A DNA stretch of 64,000 nt from NCBI GenBank assembly GCA_028485475.2, contig CP144143.1, forward strand, positions 1,612,001 to 1,676,000, read 5' to 3'. Of this stretch, positions 44,910-54,040 are shown piece by piece. The notes under the pieces were generated by a model, which worked only from the letters and a program-made list of their open reading frames with translations, ran no database searches and was not told where the DNA came from. Made by a program: the position numbers and the translations under genes. The DNA comes from Chitinophagaceae bacterium C216. GTDB lineage: Bacteria; Bacteroidota; Bacteroidia; Chitinophagales; Chitinophagaceae. How positions within the stretch are numbered: position 1 is the first letter of the stretch; every line of letters starts with the position of its first letter.

Positions 44910-45239
44910 TTAATGTTTTAGTCTATTCAAAAAATTAATATCTACCGCATGAATGTTGCGATACATCATTACGATGATTGCTAGGCCCACGCTTACCTCG
45001 GCTGCTGCTACTACCATAATAAAAAATACAAACAGCTGTCCGTCTGAACCGGAGAATGCCGGTAATGCTTCTTTGGCTACTGCCTGCATTTTTGAGAAGG
45101 CTACCAACAGCAGGTTGACAGAGTTCAACATCAGCTCAATGCACATAAATACAATGATGGCATTTCTGCGCGTGAGCACACCCACTATTCCTATTGTGAA
45201 TAGTGCTAAAGACAATACGATGTAATAATTTATAGGCAT
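44910..45239 (-). CDS. nuoK: NADH-quinone oxidoreductase subunit K
   Basis: NuoK is a small three-helix membrane subunit of complex I with a glutamate pair used in proton transfer. The 109-residue protein shows [20 protein letters not shown] (about residue 27) and [20 protein letters not shown] (about residue 75). Length is typical. It lies between nuoJ and nuoL in the standard order. Confidence 0.96.
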   Translation of the reverse strand: MPINYYIVLSLALFTIGIVGVLTRRNAIIVFMCIELMLNSVNLLLVAFSKMQAVAKEALPAFSGSDGQLFVFFIMVVAAAEVSVGLAIIVMMYRNIHAVDINFLNRLKH

Positions 45240-45347
45240 AAGATTGCTTTCTGCACCCTTCGTAAGAAGGAGTATATTTTTATAAATTTTTAGTAACCAA
45301 TATTTCCTATAAGCTTTTCGGGTTGCGTTATTGGCAGCAGTCTATCA

Positions 45348-45848
45348 TCAGTCTTTCTTACCAATAACTACGACACCCACCATCGCGCTTAAAAACAGAA
45401 TACTGCTGATTTCAAATGGCACAACAAAAGTGGTAAACAATTCTTTACCCAGATTACTGATCAGCCCCACATCTCCACTATTAACTTCTGCTATATTCTT
45501 TGAAATTTCAGTATTGCGAAGTGCTGCCACCAATACCAGCAACAAACATCCACCTGATATCACCCCAATAATCTGCAACCACCGGTTTTTGAGAGGTTCG
45601 GTGCTCTTGTTTAAATTCATCAGCATGATTACAAACAGAAATAGCACCATGATGGCTCCGGCATACACAATAATGTTTACTATAGCCAGAAACTGCGCAT
45701 TCAATAAGATATAATGACCCGATATAGCAAAGAAAGTTGCTACCAGCCATAGTACACTGTGCACAGGATTTTTACTAGAAATCACCATAATGGCACTAAA
45801 CAATGCTGCCACTGTAAGAATCCAGAAAAGTATATGTGTAATGCCCAT
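45348..45848 (-). CDS. nuoJ: NADH-quinone oxidoreductase subunit J
   Basis: NuoJ is a five-helix membrane subunit of complex I. The 166-residue protein has the block NPVHSVLWLVATFFAISGHY (about residue 27) and IVYAGAIMVLFLFVIMLMNL (about residue 58), which contains the pi-bulge helix motif YAGAIMVLF. The last helix ends in VVVIGKKD. It starts 26 nt after nuoI. Confidence 0.95.
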   Translation of the reverse strand: MGITHILFWILTVAALFSAIMVISSKNPVHSVLWLVATFFAISGHYILLNAQFLAIVNIIVYAGAIMVLFLFVIMLMNLNKSTEPLKNRWLQIIGVISGGCLLLVLVAALRNTEISKNIAEVNSGDVGLISNLGKELFTTFVVPFEISSILFLSAMVGVVVIGKKD

Positions 45849-45874
45849 TGCCCTTAATTATCTTCAGCTTATTA

Positions 45875-46423
45875 TTATTTTTCTCTATTGATAGTTCCCA
45901 ATGCTTTCTGATAAGCTTCTGGTTCGGTAACAGGATTGGGAATCAACAAATCTTCTTTTTTATAAATAAAACCTTTACGGGTATAATTGGCAGGCGTAAC
46001 TGTCTGCGAAAGATAAATGGCATCTTTAGGACAGGCTTCTTCACAAAGGCCACAGAAGATGCAGCGCAGCATATTGATTTCGTACTTCGCAGCGTATTTT
46101 TCTTCCCTGTACAGATGTTCTTCGCCTTCCTGTCTTTCTGCCGCTTCCATGGTAATGGCTTCTGCAGGGCAGGCTAGGGCACAAAGACCGCAGGCAGTAC
46201 ATCTTTCACGTCCTTCCTCGTCTCTATTCAATATATGAAGCCCACGAAATACCTTGCTGAAAGGCCGCTGTTGTTCAGGGTATTGAATGGTGGCTTTTTT
46301 TGAAAAGAAATGTTTTAAAGTAATCGCCATCCCTTTCAGAATGTTCCACAGATACAATCGTTCTACGAAGGTCATGGGACTGCGATCCACCGGTTTGGCT
46401 CTATTTGTATATTGAATACTCAT
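45875..46423 (-). CDS. nuoI: NADH-quinone oxidoreductase subunit I
   Basis: NuoI carries the two 4Fe-4S clusters N6a and N6b that pass electrons toward NuoB. The 182-residue protein has both ferredoxin motifs: CTACGLCALACPAEAI (about residue 80) and CIFCGLCEEACPKDAI (about residue 124). The N-terminal amphipathic region contacts the membrane arm. It is 114 nt downstream of nuoH, a gap with no clear signal. Confidence 0.96.
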   Translation of the reverse strand: MSIQYTNRAKPVDRSPMTFVERLYLWNILKGMAITLKHFFSKKATIQYPEQQRPFSKVFRGLHILNRDEEGRERCTACGLCALACPAEAITMEAAERQEGEEHLYREEKYAAKYEINMLRCIFCGLCEEACPKDAIYLSQTVTPANYTRKGFIYKKEDLLIPNPVTEPEAYQKALGTINREK

Positions 46424-46537
46424 TAGTTTTCGAGCAGTGATTTAAAATTTTCGCAAATATAATTTAGTTGATAGTATTATAACCTTTACTTGTTCACTAT
46501 TTGATGCTTATGTTGAGATATAAGTTACTGCTACTCT

Positions 46538-47587
46538 TTACTTATTTAACATGAGTACAATCACTGCAGTAACTATCATGTTTATTAGCGCCAATGGCAC
46601 CAGTCTTTTCCATCCCAAATGCATGAGCTGGTCGAACCTAAAGCGCGGAACGGTCCAGCGTATCCACATAAATACAAACACAAAGAAGAATGCTTTTGCC
46701 ATCAATACCGCGAAGCTTATAAACGCCAGCAGATTCGGTGAAATATTCCATGATGCTTCATTTACAAATGGAATATCGTAACCACCAAAATAAAGTGTGG
46801 ACATGATCACAGCACTGATGAACATATTGATGTACTCGGCAAACAGATAGAAGCCTAGCTTCATACTGGAATACTCTTGATGATAACCGAAGTTCAGCTC
46901 GCTTTCTGCTTCAGGCAAGTCGAAAGGCGTGCGGTTACATTCTGCAAGTGCACAGATGAAGAAAATCAAAAACCCAAGAGGCTGATAAACAATATTCCAA
47001 TTACCATCGATCTGGGTTTGTACAATCTGACTCATTTGCAGAGAACCGGCGAGCATCAATACGGCAATGAGCGAAAGGCCCATAGCTAGCTCGTAAGAAA
47101 TCATCTGCGAAGCTCCGCGAATAGCAGCTAAAAGCGAGAATTTATTGTTAGAAGCCCAGCCTCCAATCATAATACCATACACGCCTAAGCTCACCACACC
47201 AAACACATATAGAATGCCGATATTGATATCTGCTACTTGTAAAGGTACCGTTCTGCCACTGATGACAGCAGGTGTACCCCAAGGAATAACGGCACTGGTA
47301 AGCAGTGCTGTAACCATAGCCAGTATCGGCCCTAGGATAAACAAAAACTTGGAGGAAGCCAGCGGAATAATTTCTTCTTTAAAGAACAACTTACCACCGT
47401 CGGCTAAAGGTTGCAATAATCCAAAGGGACCGGCACGGTTAGGCCCAATACGATCCTGAATAAACGCGGCTACTTTTCTTTCGGCATATGTTGCATACAT
47501 GGCAACAATCATGGAAAGCGTCACCACAAGTGCAATCAGAATCAGCTTTTCCAATATAAAAATCCAGTCTATTGCGAGTAAGTACAT
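46538..47587 (-). CDS. nuoH: NADH-quinone oxidoreductase subunit H
   Basis: NuoH forms much of the quinone chamber where the hydrophilic and membrane arms meet. The 349-residue protein has eight or more hydrophobic helices and family blocks YAERKVAAFIQDRIGPNRAG (about residue 29), ALAECNRTPFDLPEAESELN (about residue 210) and the acidic loop following it. Length is normal. It follows nuoG by 60 nt. Confidence 0.97.
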   Translation of the reverse strand: MYLLAIDWIFILEKLILIALVVTLSMIVAMYATYAERKVAAFIQDRIGPNRAGPFGLLQPLADGGKLFFKEEIIPLASSKFLFILGPILAMVTALLTSAVIPWGTPAVISGRTVPLQVADINIGILYVFGVVSLGVYGIMIGGWASNNKFSLLAAIRGASQMISYELAMGLSLIAVLMLAGSLQMSQIVQTQIDGNWNIVYQPLGFLIFFICALAECNRTPFDLPEAESELNFGYHQEYSSMKLGFYLFAEYINMFISAVIMSTLYFGGYDIPFVNEASWNISPNLLAFISFAVLMAKAFFFVFVFMWIRWTVPRFRFDQLMHLGWKRLVPLALINMIVTAVIVLMLNK

Positions 47588-47647
47588 ATTGCGTTATAAT
47601 AATTTGATTTCAGGTTCTGCTTAAGAACTGCTGTCGATTATTTACTA

Positions 47648-48793
47648 TTATTCCTGCTCTTTCTTTCCGTTTCCCAGATGCTTTTGATTAAATACGGCAC
47701 CTGTGGCCGGTCCGGGAATTTTGCTTAAATCCACTCCGGGTTGGTTTACATCGCTTACCTCGTGAATATCCATCAGCAATTTGGGTTGACGACCAATTAC
47801 AGCCGGAATAGTTTCTTTGGGTTGTTCTAATCGCTGATAATGATTTACGCCAATAACCGAATGACGTGGCACAGCAGTAGGTCCTTCAATCACCCAATCG
47901 CTTACATTCTTCTTTTCAAAGCGACATTCATTACAAATCCAACCAGTTTTTCCGTCGTAGGACTGAATTTCTCCCCACTGATCTTTACGAGCAGTGACAC
48001 GCAACACTTCATCACCACGTCTCCACAAGGTTACTTTACCACAGCATTTGTCACAATTCCTGTGGGCGTCTACTGGTTTGGTAAACCACACACGGTTTTT
48101 GAAACGGAAGGTTTTATCAGTTAATGCACCTACCGGGCAAACATCAATGACGTTTCCAATAAAGTCGTTATCCAACGATTTTTCGATATAGGTAGCAATT
48201 TGTGCATGATCGCCACGATCTAGTACGCCATGCTGGCGCTTGTTGGTTACTTGGTCTGCAGTAAACACGCAGCGATAACAAAGTATGCAGCGTGTCATAT
48301 GCAATTGGATATAGGGCCCTAAGTTATGAGGTTTAAATGTTCGTTTTTTAAACTCGTATCGTGTGCCGGCTTTGCCATGCTCATAACTCAGGTCCTGCAG
48401 ATGACACTCACCAGCCTGATCGCATATAGGACAATCTAACGGATGGTTCAGCAAAAGAAACTCAACCACACCGGCGCGTGCATTGAGCACCCGATCACTG
48501 GTGATATTTTTAACTTCCATGCCATCCATTACGGTAGTGCGACAGCTGGCTACCAATTTGGGCATGGGGCGTGGATCTTTTTCTGAGCCTTTGCTTACTT
48601 CAACCAAACAGGTGCGACATTTACCGCCACTTCCCTGAAGCGGTGTATAATAACACATTGCAGGTGGGGTAACATCGCCACCAATCATTCGAGCCGCCTG
48701 TAGTATTGTGGTACCCGGATCCACCTCAATAGATATATTATCTATTGTGACTTTAAACTTTTGAGGTGCTTCCTTTTTTATTTCGTCTGCCAT
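47648..48793 (-). CDS. nuoG: NADH-quinone oxidoreductase subunit G, short form
   Basis: NuoG holds several Fe-S clusters of the NADH-oxidising arm. The N-terminal 2Fe-2S ligands are in MCYYTPLQGSGGKCRTCLVE (about residue 47). HPLDCPICDQAGECHLQ (about residue 117) gives the His/Cys3 cluster, and RCILCYRC with DVCPVGAL (about residues 172-235) gives N4. A cysteine group CDKCC followed by WICNEC (about residues 250-290) may be a remnant of the N7-like cluster. At 381 residues the protein lacks the long molybdopterin-like domain found in the roughly 900-residue E. coli subunit. Short NuoG is, as I recall, common in Bacteroidota. Confidence 0.92.
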   Translation of the reverse strand: MADEIKKEAPQKFKVTIDNISIEVDPGTTILQAARMIGGDVTPPAMCYYTPLQGSGGKCRTCLVEVSKGSEKDPRPMPKLVASCRTTVMDGMEVKNITSDRVLNARAGVVEFLLLNHPLDCPICDQAGECHLQDLSYEHGKAGTRYEFKKRTFKPHNLGPYIQLHMTRCILCYRCVFTADQVTNKRQHGVLDRGDHAQIATYIEKSLDNDFIGNVIDVCPVGALTDKTFRFKNRVWFTKPVDAHRNCDKCCGKVTLWRRGDEVLRVTARKDQWGEIQSYDGKTGWICNECRFEKKNVSDWVIEGPTAVPRHSVIGVNHYQRLEQPKETIPAVIGRQPKLLMDIHEVSDVNQPGVDLSKIPGPATGAVFNQKHLGNGKKEQE

Positions 48794-48906
48794 GATTTAG
48801 TTTCACGCAAAGCTGCTAAGAGCTGTGTTGTTTTTATTGTGTTATAGATTACTTTCTGTTCCAAATCTACAATATCCATTCGTAGGAGCTATACTGCTAT
48901 ACGCGA

Positions 48907-50263
48907 TTAGGCAGGTATAGGCTGAATGGGATCGGCATAATGAGCCAAGCCAAAGTTTCTTACCTGTGCTTCTTCTGCATGTGTAACATGCCACTCAAAT
49001 TCGTCGCGGAAATGGCGAATGGCCGCAGCTACCGGCCAAGCTGCCGCATCACCCAGCGGACAAATGGTATTGCCTTCAATTTTGCTCTGGATCTCCCACA
49101 GCAAATCGATATCACTCATTTTGCCTTGTCCGTTTTCTAACCTCCATAAAAGTTTTTCCATCCATCCAGTGCCTTCTCGACAGGGAGAACATTGGCCGCA
49201 ACTTTCGTGACGATAGAAGCGCGCCAGAGTATAAGTGTGTTTTACGATACACTGATCTTCGTCGAATACGATAAAGCCTCCGCTACCCATCATAGAACCT
49301 GTCTGAAATCCACCATCGGAAAGACTTTCATAGTTCATCATTCTTTGCTCGCCTTTGGCAGTTTTCAATAATAGATTGGCAGGTAAAATGGGTACCGAGG
49401 AACCTCCTGGGATGCAGGCTTTTAATCTTTTACCGTTAGGAATACCACCACAGTATTCATCGCTATAAATAAACTCCTCAACGGAGATGGTCATGTCTAT
49501 TTCATATACGCCAGGTTTATTGATGTTGCCACAAGCAGAGATCAATTTAGTTCCTGTGGATTTCCCAACACCAATTTTGGCATATTCTTCTCCTCCCAGA
49601 TTAATAATAGGTACTACAGCGGAAATACTTTCCACATTGTTCACCACGGTAGGGCGATCCCATGCGCCTTTTACGGCCGGGAACGGAGGTTTGATACGCG
49701 GGTTACCTCTTTTGCCCTCGAGCGATTCCAGCAAGGCGGTTTCCTCGCCACAGATATAGGCTCCGGCACCTCGTTGTACATGGATGTCACAATCGAAGCC
49801 GCTATTTAAAATGTTCTTACCCAGAAAACCATTATTCCTAGCTTCCTGTATGGCCTGCTCGAGAATGTCTACGATCCAAGCATATTCACCACGTATGTAT
49901 ATAAAAGAGGTATTGCTACCCAATGCATAAGATGCTACTATAATTCCTTCGATGAGCAGATGCGGAATGTGCTCCATCAAGTACCGGTCTTTAAAGGTAC
50001 CTGGCTCACTTTCATCAGCATTAACGATCAGGTGGCGGGGCACACCTTCCGGTTTTGCCAGAAAGCTCCACTTCATACCTGTAGGGAATCCGGCTCCTCC
50101 GCGTCCGCGCAAACCTGACTTTTTTACTTCTTCCACTACATCGTCAGGCGACATGGTCTTCAGTACTTTTTCTACACTTCTGTACCCCCCCCTCACGCCG
50201 ATAGGTATCAAAATACCTAATGCCTTCTACATGTACTTTCTCTAATAATAGTTTTCTACCCAT
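48907..50263 (-). CDS. nuoF: NADH-quinone oxidoreductase subunit F, frame broken by one extra base in a G8 run
   Basis: NuoF binds NADH and FMN and holds cluster N3. The N-terminus reads from an ATG at 50263 as MGRKLLLEKVHVEG and on to TYRREGG. It then goes out of frame in a run of eight G on the - strand (50185-50192) and resumes as YRSVEKVLKTM in the next frame. Removing one G gives an unbroken 451-residue protein of normal length. Motifs are intact: GRGGAGFPTGMKW (NADH), GAGAYICGEETALLESLEG (FMN), ESCGQCSPCREGTGW and CPLGDAA (N3 ligands). A TTG start at 50211 would give a shorter open frame but not the family N-terminus. A sequencing error in the homopolymer is the simplest cause. Confidence 0.9.
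50185..50192 (-). repeat. G8 homopolymer at the nuoF frameshift
   Basis: Eight consecutive C on the + strand (G on the coding strand) sit at about codons 24-27 of nuoF. Seven would keep the frame. Runs of this kind are prone to both sequencing error and replication slippage. Confidence 0.85.
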
Positions 50264-50331
50264 TTATTAAAGTCGATAAATATTTTTAATGATCGTTACT
50301 GTCTGCAAGTAGTCTGAAAATTATTTCAGAC

Positions 50332-50829
50332 TTATTGAACCGCAGCCTCTTTATTTCTACATTCCTCAATAATGGCATCTACTTTTTCTTTGGTAAGATG
50401 CTCTTTATAGTATTTACCCATCTGCATCATTGGGGCATAGCCACAAGCTCCAAGGCATTCAACTGTTTTTAAAGTAAACATGCCATCTGCGGTAGTTTCG
50501 CCAGGCTTGATGTTGAGCTTTTGACTAATATATTCGATGATTTCATCACAACCTCTGAGCATGCAGGGACCCGTTTGGCAAACTTCAAATACGTATTTAC
50601 CCACGGGTTTCAAATTAAACATGGTGTAAAACGTTGCCACCTCATATACTTCAATGGGTTCAATATTCAGCAACGAGGCAACATAGTCCATCGTTTCTGC
50701 ACTCAGCCATCCAAACTGCTCCTGCGCCAGATGTAAGACCGGAATCAGTGCACTCTTTTGCCTGCCTTCTGGGTATCGGGCGATAATCTTATTTACCTTT
50801 TCTAAGTTTTCCTGAGAAAATTGAACCAT
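50332..50829 (-). CDS. nuoE: NADH-quinone oxidoreductase subunit E
   Basis: NuoE carries the 2Fe-2S cluster N1a beside the FMN of NuoF. The 165-residue thioredoxin-like protein has the four cysteine ligands in CQTGPCMLRGC (about residue 84) and ECLGACGYAP (about residue 125). The N-terminal helical part includes YPEGRQKSALIPVLHLAQEQ. Length matches the family. It starts 75 nt after nuoD ends and precedes nuoF. Confidence 0.96.
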   Translation of the reverse strand: MVQFSQENLEKVNKIIARYPEGRQKSALIPVLHLAQEQFGWLSAETMDYVASLLNIEPIEVYEVATFYTMFNLKPVGKYVFEVCQTGPCMLRGCDEIIEYISQKLNIKPGETTADGMFTLKTVECLGACGYAPMMQMGKYYKEHLTKEKVDAIIEECRNKEAAVQ

Positions 50830-50904
50830 ATTGATTGTATATTAAAGTCAAAATTAAAAATCGCTACTGCATTAGCAGGCAGGTTTTAATTTATCATTTT
50901 AGTA

Positions 50905-52134
50905 TTAAGCATCCATTTCACCGGCAATCAAATTCAGCGATGACATTACAATGATGGCATCACTGAGCATACCACCTTTTACCAGCTCTTCATACGCCTG
51001 ATAGTAAATAAAACAAGGACGTCTGAAATGCAGGCGGTAAGGAGTGCGGCCTCCGTCACTAATAATATAGAATCCTAACTCCCCATTGCAAGCCTCTATG
51101 CTGTGATATAACTCGCCTTGCGGCATATTGATTTCTCCCATGATGATTTTGAAGTGCCATATCAAAGCCTCCATTTTAGTATACACATCCTGTTTGGGAG
51201 GAAGATAGTATTCCGGAACATCTGCATGATATACGGTGGCTTCTTCGCCTTTCAGTTCATTGAGTTTTTGTAATGCCTGTTCGATAATGCGCATGCTTTG
51301 CCACATTTCGGCGTTGCGCACGAGAAAGCGGTCGTAACAGTCACCGGTAGAACCTATAGGGATGTCAAACTCAAATTCTTCATAACTACAATACGGCGAT
51401 ACTACACGTACATCGTAGTCCACGCCGGCCGCCCGCAGGTTAGGACCGGTGAATCCGTAGTTCAACGCGCGTTCGGCACTGATAGGCCCTGCACCAATCG
51501 TACGCTCCATGAAGATGCGGTTACGATTGAACAGGTTTTCAAACTCTTTGAGTACTTTGGGATATTCGTTTAAGAATTTTTCAATTTTTTCGAAAGCCGT
51601 ATTAGAGAAATCTCTTTCAAAGCCACCGATACGGCCAATATTGGTAGTCAGGCGGGAACCGCAAACCTCTTCATAAATTTCGTAAATCAGCTCTCGGTAC
51701 TGCATTACATACAGGAATCCGGAGAACGCACCACTGTCCACACCCACGATAGAGTTGCATATCAAATGGTCGGCAATTCGCGCCAACTCCATAATGATGA
51801 TGCGCAGGTAATCTACGCGTTTAGGCGTTTGAATACCTAACAGCTTTTCGCAGGTAAGATGCCATCCGATATTGTTAAGGGGGGCCGAACAGTAGTTCAA
51901 CCTGTCGGTAAGCGGGGTGATTTGATATAATGACCTACGCTCTGCAATTTTTTCAAATGCTCTATGAATATATCCTACTGTTTGGGTGGCTGCTACAATT
52001 TTTTCACCATCCAATTCCAGAATATTTTGAAATACACCGTGTGTAGCAGGGTGTGTAGGACCTAAGTTAAGGGTAGTGGTTTGTTTTTCGATACTACCCG
52101 CCGGCAGATTTATATTTTGATGTATATCTGACAT
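50905..52134 (-). CDS. nuoD: NADH-quinone oxidoreductase subunit D
   Basis: NuoD, with NuoB, forms the quinone-binding site of complex I. The 409-residue protein has the 49-kDa family blocks NLGPTHPATHGVF (about residue 24), GYIHRAFEKIAE (about residue 54), RIGGFERDFS (about residue 167) and the C-terminal GGRTPYRLHFRRPCF with ending LNLIAGEMDA. It is a separate gene rather than a NuoCD fusion and lies 82 nt after nuoC. Confidence 0.97.
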   Translation of the reverse strand: MSDIHQNINLPAGSIEKQTTTLNLGPTHPATHGVFQNILELDGEKIVAATQTVGYIHRAFEKIAERRSLYQITPLTDRLNYCSAPLNNIGWHLTCEKLLGIQTPKRVDYLRIIIMELARIADHLICNSIVGVDSGAFSGFLYVMQYRELIYEIYEEVCGSRLTTNIGRIGGFERDFSNTAFEKIEKFLNEYPKVLKEFENLFNRNRIFMERTIGAGPISAERALNYGFTGPNLRAAGVDYDVRVVSPYCSYEEFEFDIPIGSTGDCYDRFLVRNAEMWQSMRIIEQALQKLNELKGEEATVYHADVPEYYLPPKQDVYTKMEALIWHFKIIMGEINMPQGELYHSIEACNGELGFYIISDGGRTPYRLHFRRPCFIYYQAYEELVKGGMLSDAIIVMSSLNLIAGEMDA

Positions 52135-52216
52135 TTCGAAAATGTTGTTCTATTTTAGGGTTACAACTACAATTTTGGCCTCAGCAAAATGCGTCGTACA
52201 ACTTTATTTACAACGA

Positions 52217-52783
52217 TTATTTTTCATTTTCGACAACTGAATCCTGTAATCTTTTTCCTAGGTCGAAATGATCCGAACCTCCACGCCCGAACATCTCATC
52301 GTCCTTATCGATACGAGACTGGTCTTCCAGCGGATATTCTTTTCGCATAGGGAAGTAATCCATTTCGTCTACATTGAGGATTCTCTTAAGATTCGGGTGG
52401 CCTATGAAAATGATGCCATAAAAGTCGTATGTTTCGCGCTCCATCCAGTTGGCAGCTTCGTAGATGCCGGTGGCGGTATACACCTCGGGTTTATTGATAT
52501 CGGCAAAAACCTTAAAGCGCAATCTTACGTTCTCTTTTATATTATGTAGATGGTATACTACTGCGAGTTCGGCGCCTTTCTGATCGGGATAATGAACGCC
52601 ACAGATGTCGGTAAGAAAATTGAAACCAAGTGTTTCATCTTCTTTAAGGAAGGATAAAATTTTGAGATTAATTTCCTTATCGGCATGAAAGCTTAATAGG
52701 CCAAATTGTTCTTCGAATGCGAAAACCTGGTCTCCGAATTTATCAATCAGCTTTTGTTTTATAAACTCGTTTGTTAATGCCAT
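52217..52783 (-). CDS. nuoC: NADH-quinone oxidoreductase subunit C
   Basis: NuoC is the 30-kDa structural subunit of the peripheral arm. The 188-residue protein has the family signature ANWMERETYDFYGIIFIGHP (about residue 110) and NLKRILNVDEMDYFPMRKEY (about residue 130). The last 30 residues, rich in Asp, Arg and Gly, are a common tail. It lies between nuoB and nuoD with gaps of 62 and 82 nt. Confidence 0.95.
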   Translation of the reverse strand: MALTNEFIKQKLIDKFGDQVFAFEEQFGLLSFHADKEINLKILSFLKEDETLGFNFLTDICGVHYPDQKGAELAVVYHLHNIKENVRLRFKVFADINKPEVYTATGIYEAANWMERETYDFYGIIFIGHPNLKRILNVDEMDYFPMRKEYPLEDQSRIDKDDEMFGRGGSDHFDLGKRLQDSVVENEK

Positions 52784-52845
52784 AGCTCAAACCCTGAAAC
52801 GGGTATTTATATTGTTATAATGCTTCTATATAGGGAAGCATAAGA

Positions 52846-53433
52846 TTATTGTATTCCGTAGCTTTCCAGTAGCCCTTTGTATCTTTCACTGTTTCTTCTA
52901 CGCAAACTTTCTTTACCTACAAGGTCCTGAACCCGCATCACACCATCCAGAATAGCTTCAGGGCGGGGCGGGCATCCGGGAACGTATACATCCACCGGAA
53001 TAATTTGGTCTATTCCTTGAAGTACGCTGTATGTGTCGAAAATACCGCCACTACTAGCGCAAGCACCCACGGCAATCACCCAGCGAGGTTCGGCCATCTG
53101 GAGGTACACTTGTTTTACTACCGGGGCCATTTTTTTGGCAATGGTTCCCATTACCATCAACAAGTCGCACTGGCGGGGGGAGAAGCCTACACGCTCACTT
53201 CCGAACCGTGCCAAATCATATGTTGCGGCCATGGTAGCCATGAACTCGATACCGCAGCAGGAGGTTGCAAACGGTAGCGGCCATAACGAATTTTTTCGGG
53301 CAAGTCCTATTACACTGTCAAGCGTTGTGGCAAAGAAGCCCTGTCCCTCATATCCCGGGGGCATTTCAGCCATCATGAGGCTGTCGTTTACGTCAGCCTT
53401 TTTGGGTTTTATATTAAAAGATACAGGTCTCAT
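52846..53433 (-). CDS. nuoB: NADH-quinone oxidoreductase subunit B
   Basis: NuoB carries cluster N2, the last Fe-S centre before quinone. From the ATG at 53433 the protein has 195 residues. The N2 ligands are in [11 protein letters not shown] (about residue 55, two adjacent Cys), GACASSGG (about residue 123) and [11 protein letters not shown] (about residue 153). A TTG start 13 codons upstream would add a run encoded by a hexanucleotide repeat and is rejected. That repeat, three copies of TTTGAA on the + strand, lies where the ribosome binding site would be. Confidence 0.95.
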   Translation of the reverse strand: MRPVSFNIKPKKADVNDSLMMAEMPPGYEGQGFFATTLDSVIGLARKNSLWPLPFATSCCGIEFMATMAATYDLARFGSERVGFSPRQCDLLMVMGTIAKKMAPVVKQVYLQMAEPRWVIAVGACASSGGIFDTYSVLQGIDQIIPVDVYVPGCPPRPEAILDGVMRVQDLVGKESLRRRNSERYKGLLESYGIQ

Positions 53434-53438
53434 TGAAG

Positions 53439-53456
53439 TTTGAATTTGAATTTGAA
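53439..53456. repeat. Three tandem copies of TTTGAA just upstream of nuoB
   Basis: The + strand reads three perfect TTTGAA units, ending 5 nt before the nuoB start on the coding strand (TTCAAA units there). It falls within the translation initiation region. Confidence 0.7.
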
Positions 53457-53508
53457 CCCTTGCGGATATCAAATCATAAGTTTAAAAATTAGAAACATCA
53501 AAATGTCG

Positions 53509-53904
53509 TTAATCTTCCCATTTAAGAGCGCCTTTCTTGATGATGTAAATGAAGCCGCATAAAAAGAAAGCAACGAACATCAATACTGCATAAAAACCAT
53601 CCCAGCCCAAAGACTTAAAATTAACAGCGTAGGGGTAGAAGAAAATAACTTCTACATCAAATAAAACGAAGAGAATGGCTGTTAGAAAGTACTTGATGGC
53701 CATGGGCTGGCGGGCATCTCCGTGCGAGCGGATACCACTTGCAAAGTTTTCGAGCTTGTCTTGTGTTCTACGTTTAGGACCCAGTAAGTGAGTTACCACG
53801 GTAAGGGTAACGATGAGTCCTGCCGCAAAAATCAATTGCAATCCAATCGGCAAAAATGATTGTGCAGTATTTTCAGCAACAACGGTTTTAAGTAAATCAA
53901 CCAT
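53509..53904 (-). CDS. nuoA: NADH-quinone oxidoreductase subunit A
   Basis: NuoA is a three-helix membrane subunit of complex I at the base of the peripheral arm. From the ATG at 53904 the protein has 131 residues; a TTG 7 codons upstream is less likely. It shows ENFASGIRSHGDARQ (the conserved loop, about residue 60), the helix KYFLTAILFVLFDVEVIFFYP (written here in part as FLTAILFVLFDVEVIFFYP) with two acidic residues, and a last helix ending IKKGALKWED. It is the first gene of the nuo operon, with a TATTTTTG box upstream. Confidence 0.95.
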   Translation of the reverse strand: MVDLLKTVVAENTAQSFLPIGLQLIFAAGLIVTLTVVTHLLGPKRRTQDKLENFASGIRSHGDARQPMAIKYFLTAILFVLFDVEVIFFYPYAVNFKSLGWDGFYAVLMFVAFFLCGFIYIIKKGALKWED

Positions 53905-53922
53905 ATTTAACACACTAATAAG

Positions 53923-53930
53923 CAAAAATA
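53923..53930 (-). promoter_or_regulatory. -7 box (TATTTTTG) of the nuo operon
   Basis: An exact TAnnTTTG match on the - strand, 18 nt before the nuoA ATG and downstream of the preceding gene's terminator. A well-spaced -33 TTG is not clear. Confidence 0.45.
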
Positions 53931-53981
53931 AGACAGGTTCCTCAATTAACCTTAATATGGAGCGTAAAATAAATATTATTA

Positions 53982-54008
53982 AAAAAACAGCCCGCCATAT
54001 AGCGGGCT
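53982..54008 (-). terminator. Terminator between the TPR gene and nuoA
   Basis: AGCCCGC and GCGGGCT form a 7-bp GC-rich stem with a 6-nt loop. On the - strand it is followed by TGTTTTTTT, fitting termination of the TPR gene before the nuo promoter; T residues on the other side could allow weak reverse function. Confidence 0.85.
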
Positions 54009-54040
54009 ATTTTTTATTTGTAGGATTTACTTATAATTTT

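Noticed and set aside
48907-50211. Shortened NuoF from the TTG at 50211 as the real product
   Set aside because: It begins MIPIGVR in a frame that does not match the family N-terminus, while the correct N-terminus is present just upstream in another frame.
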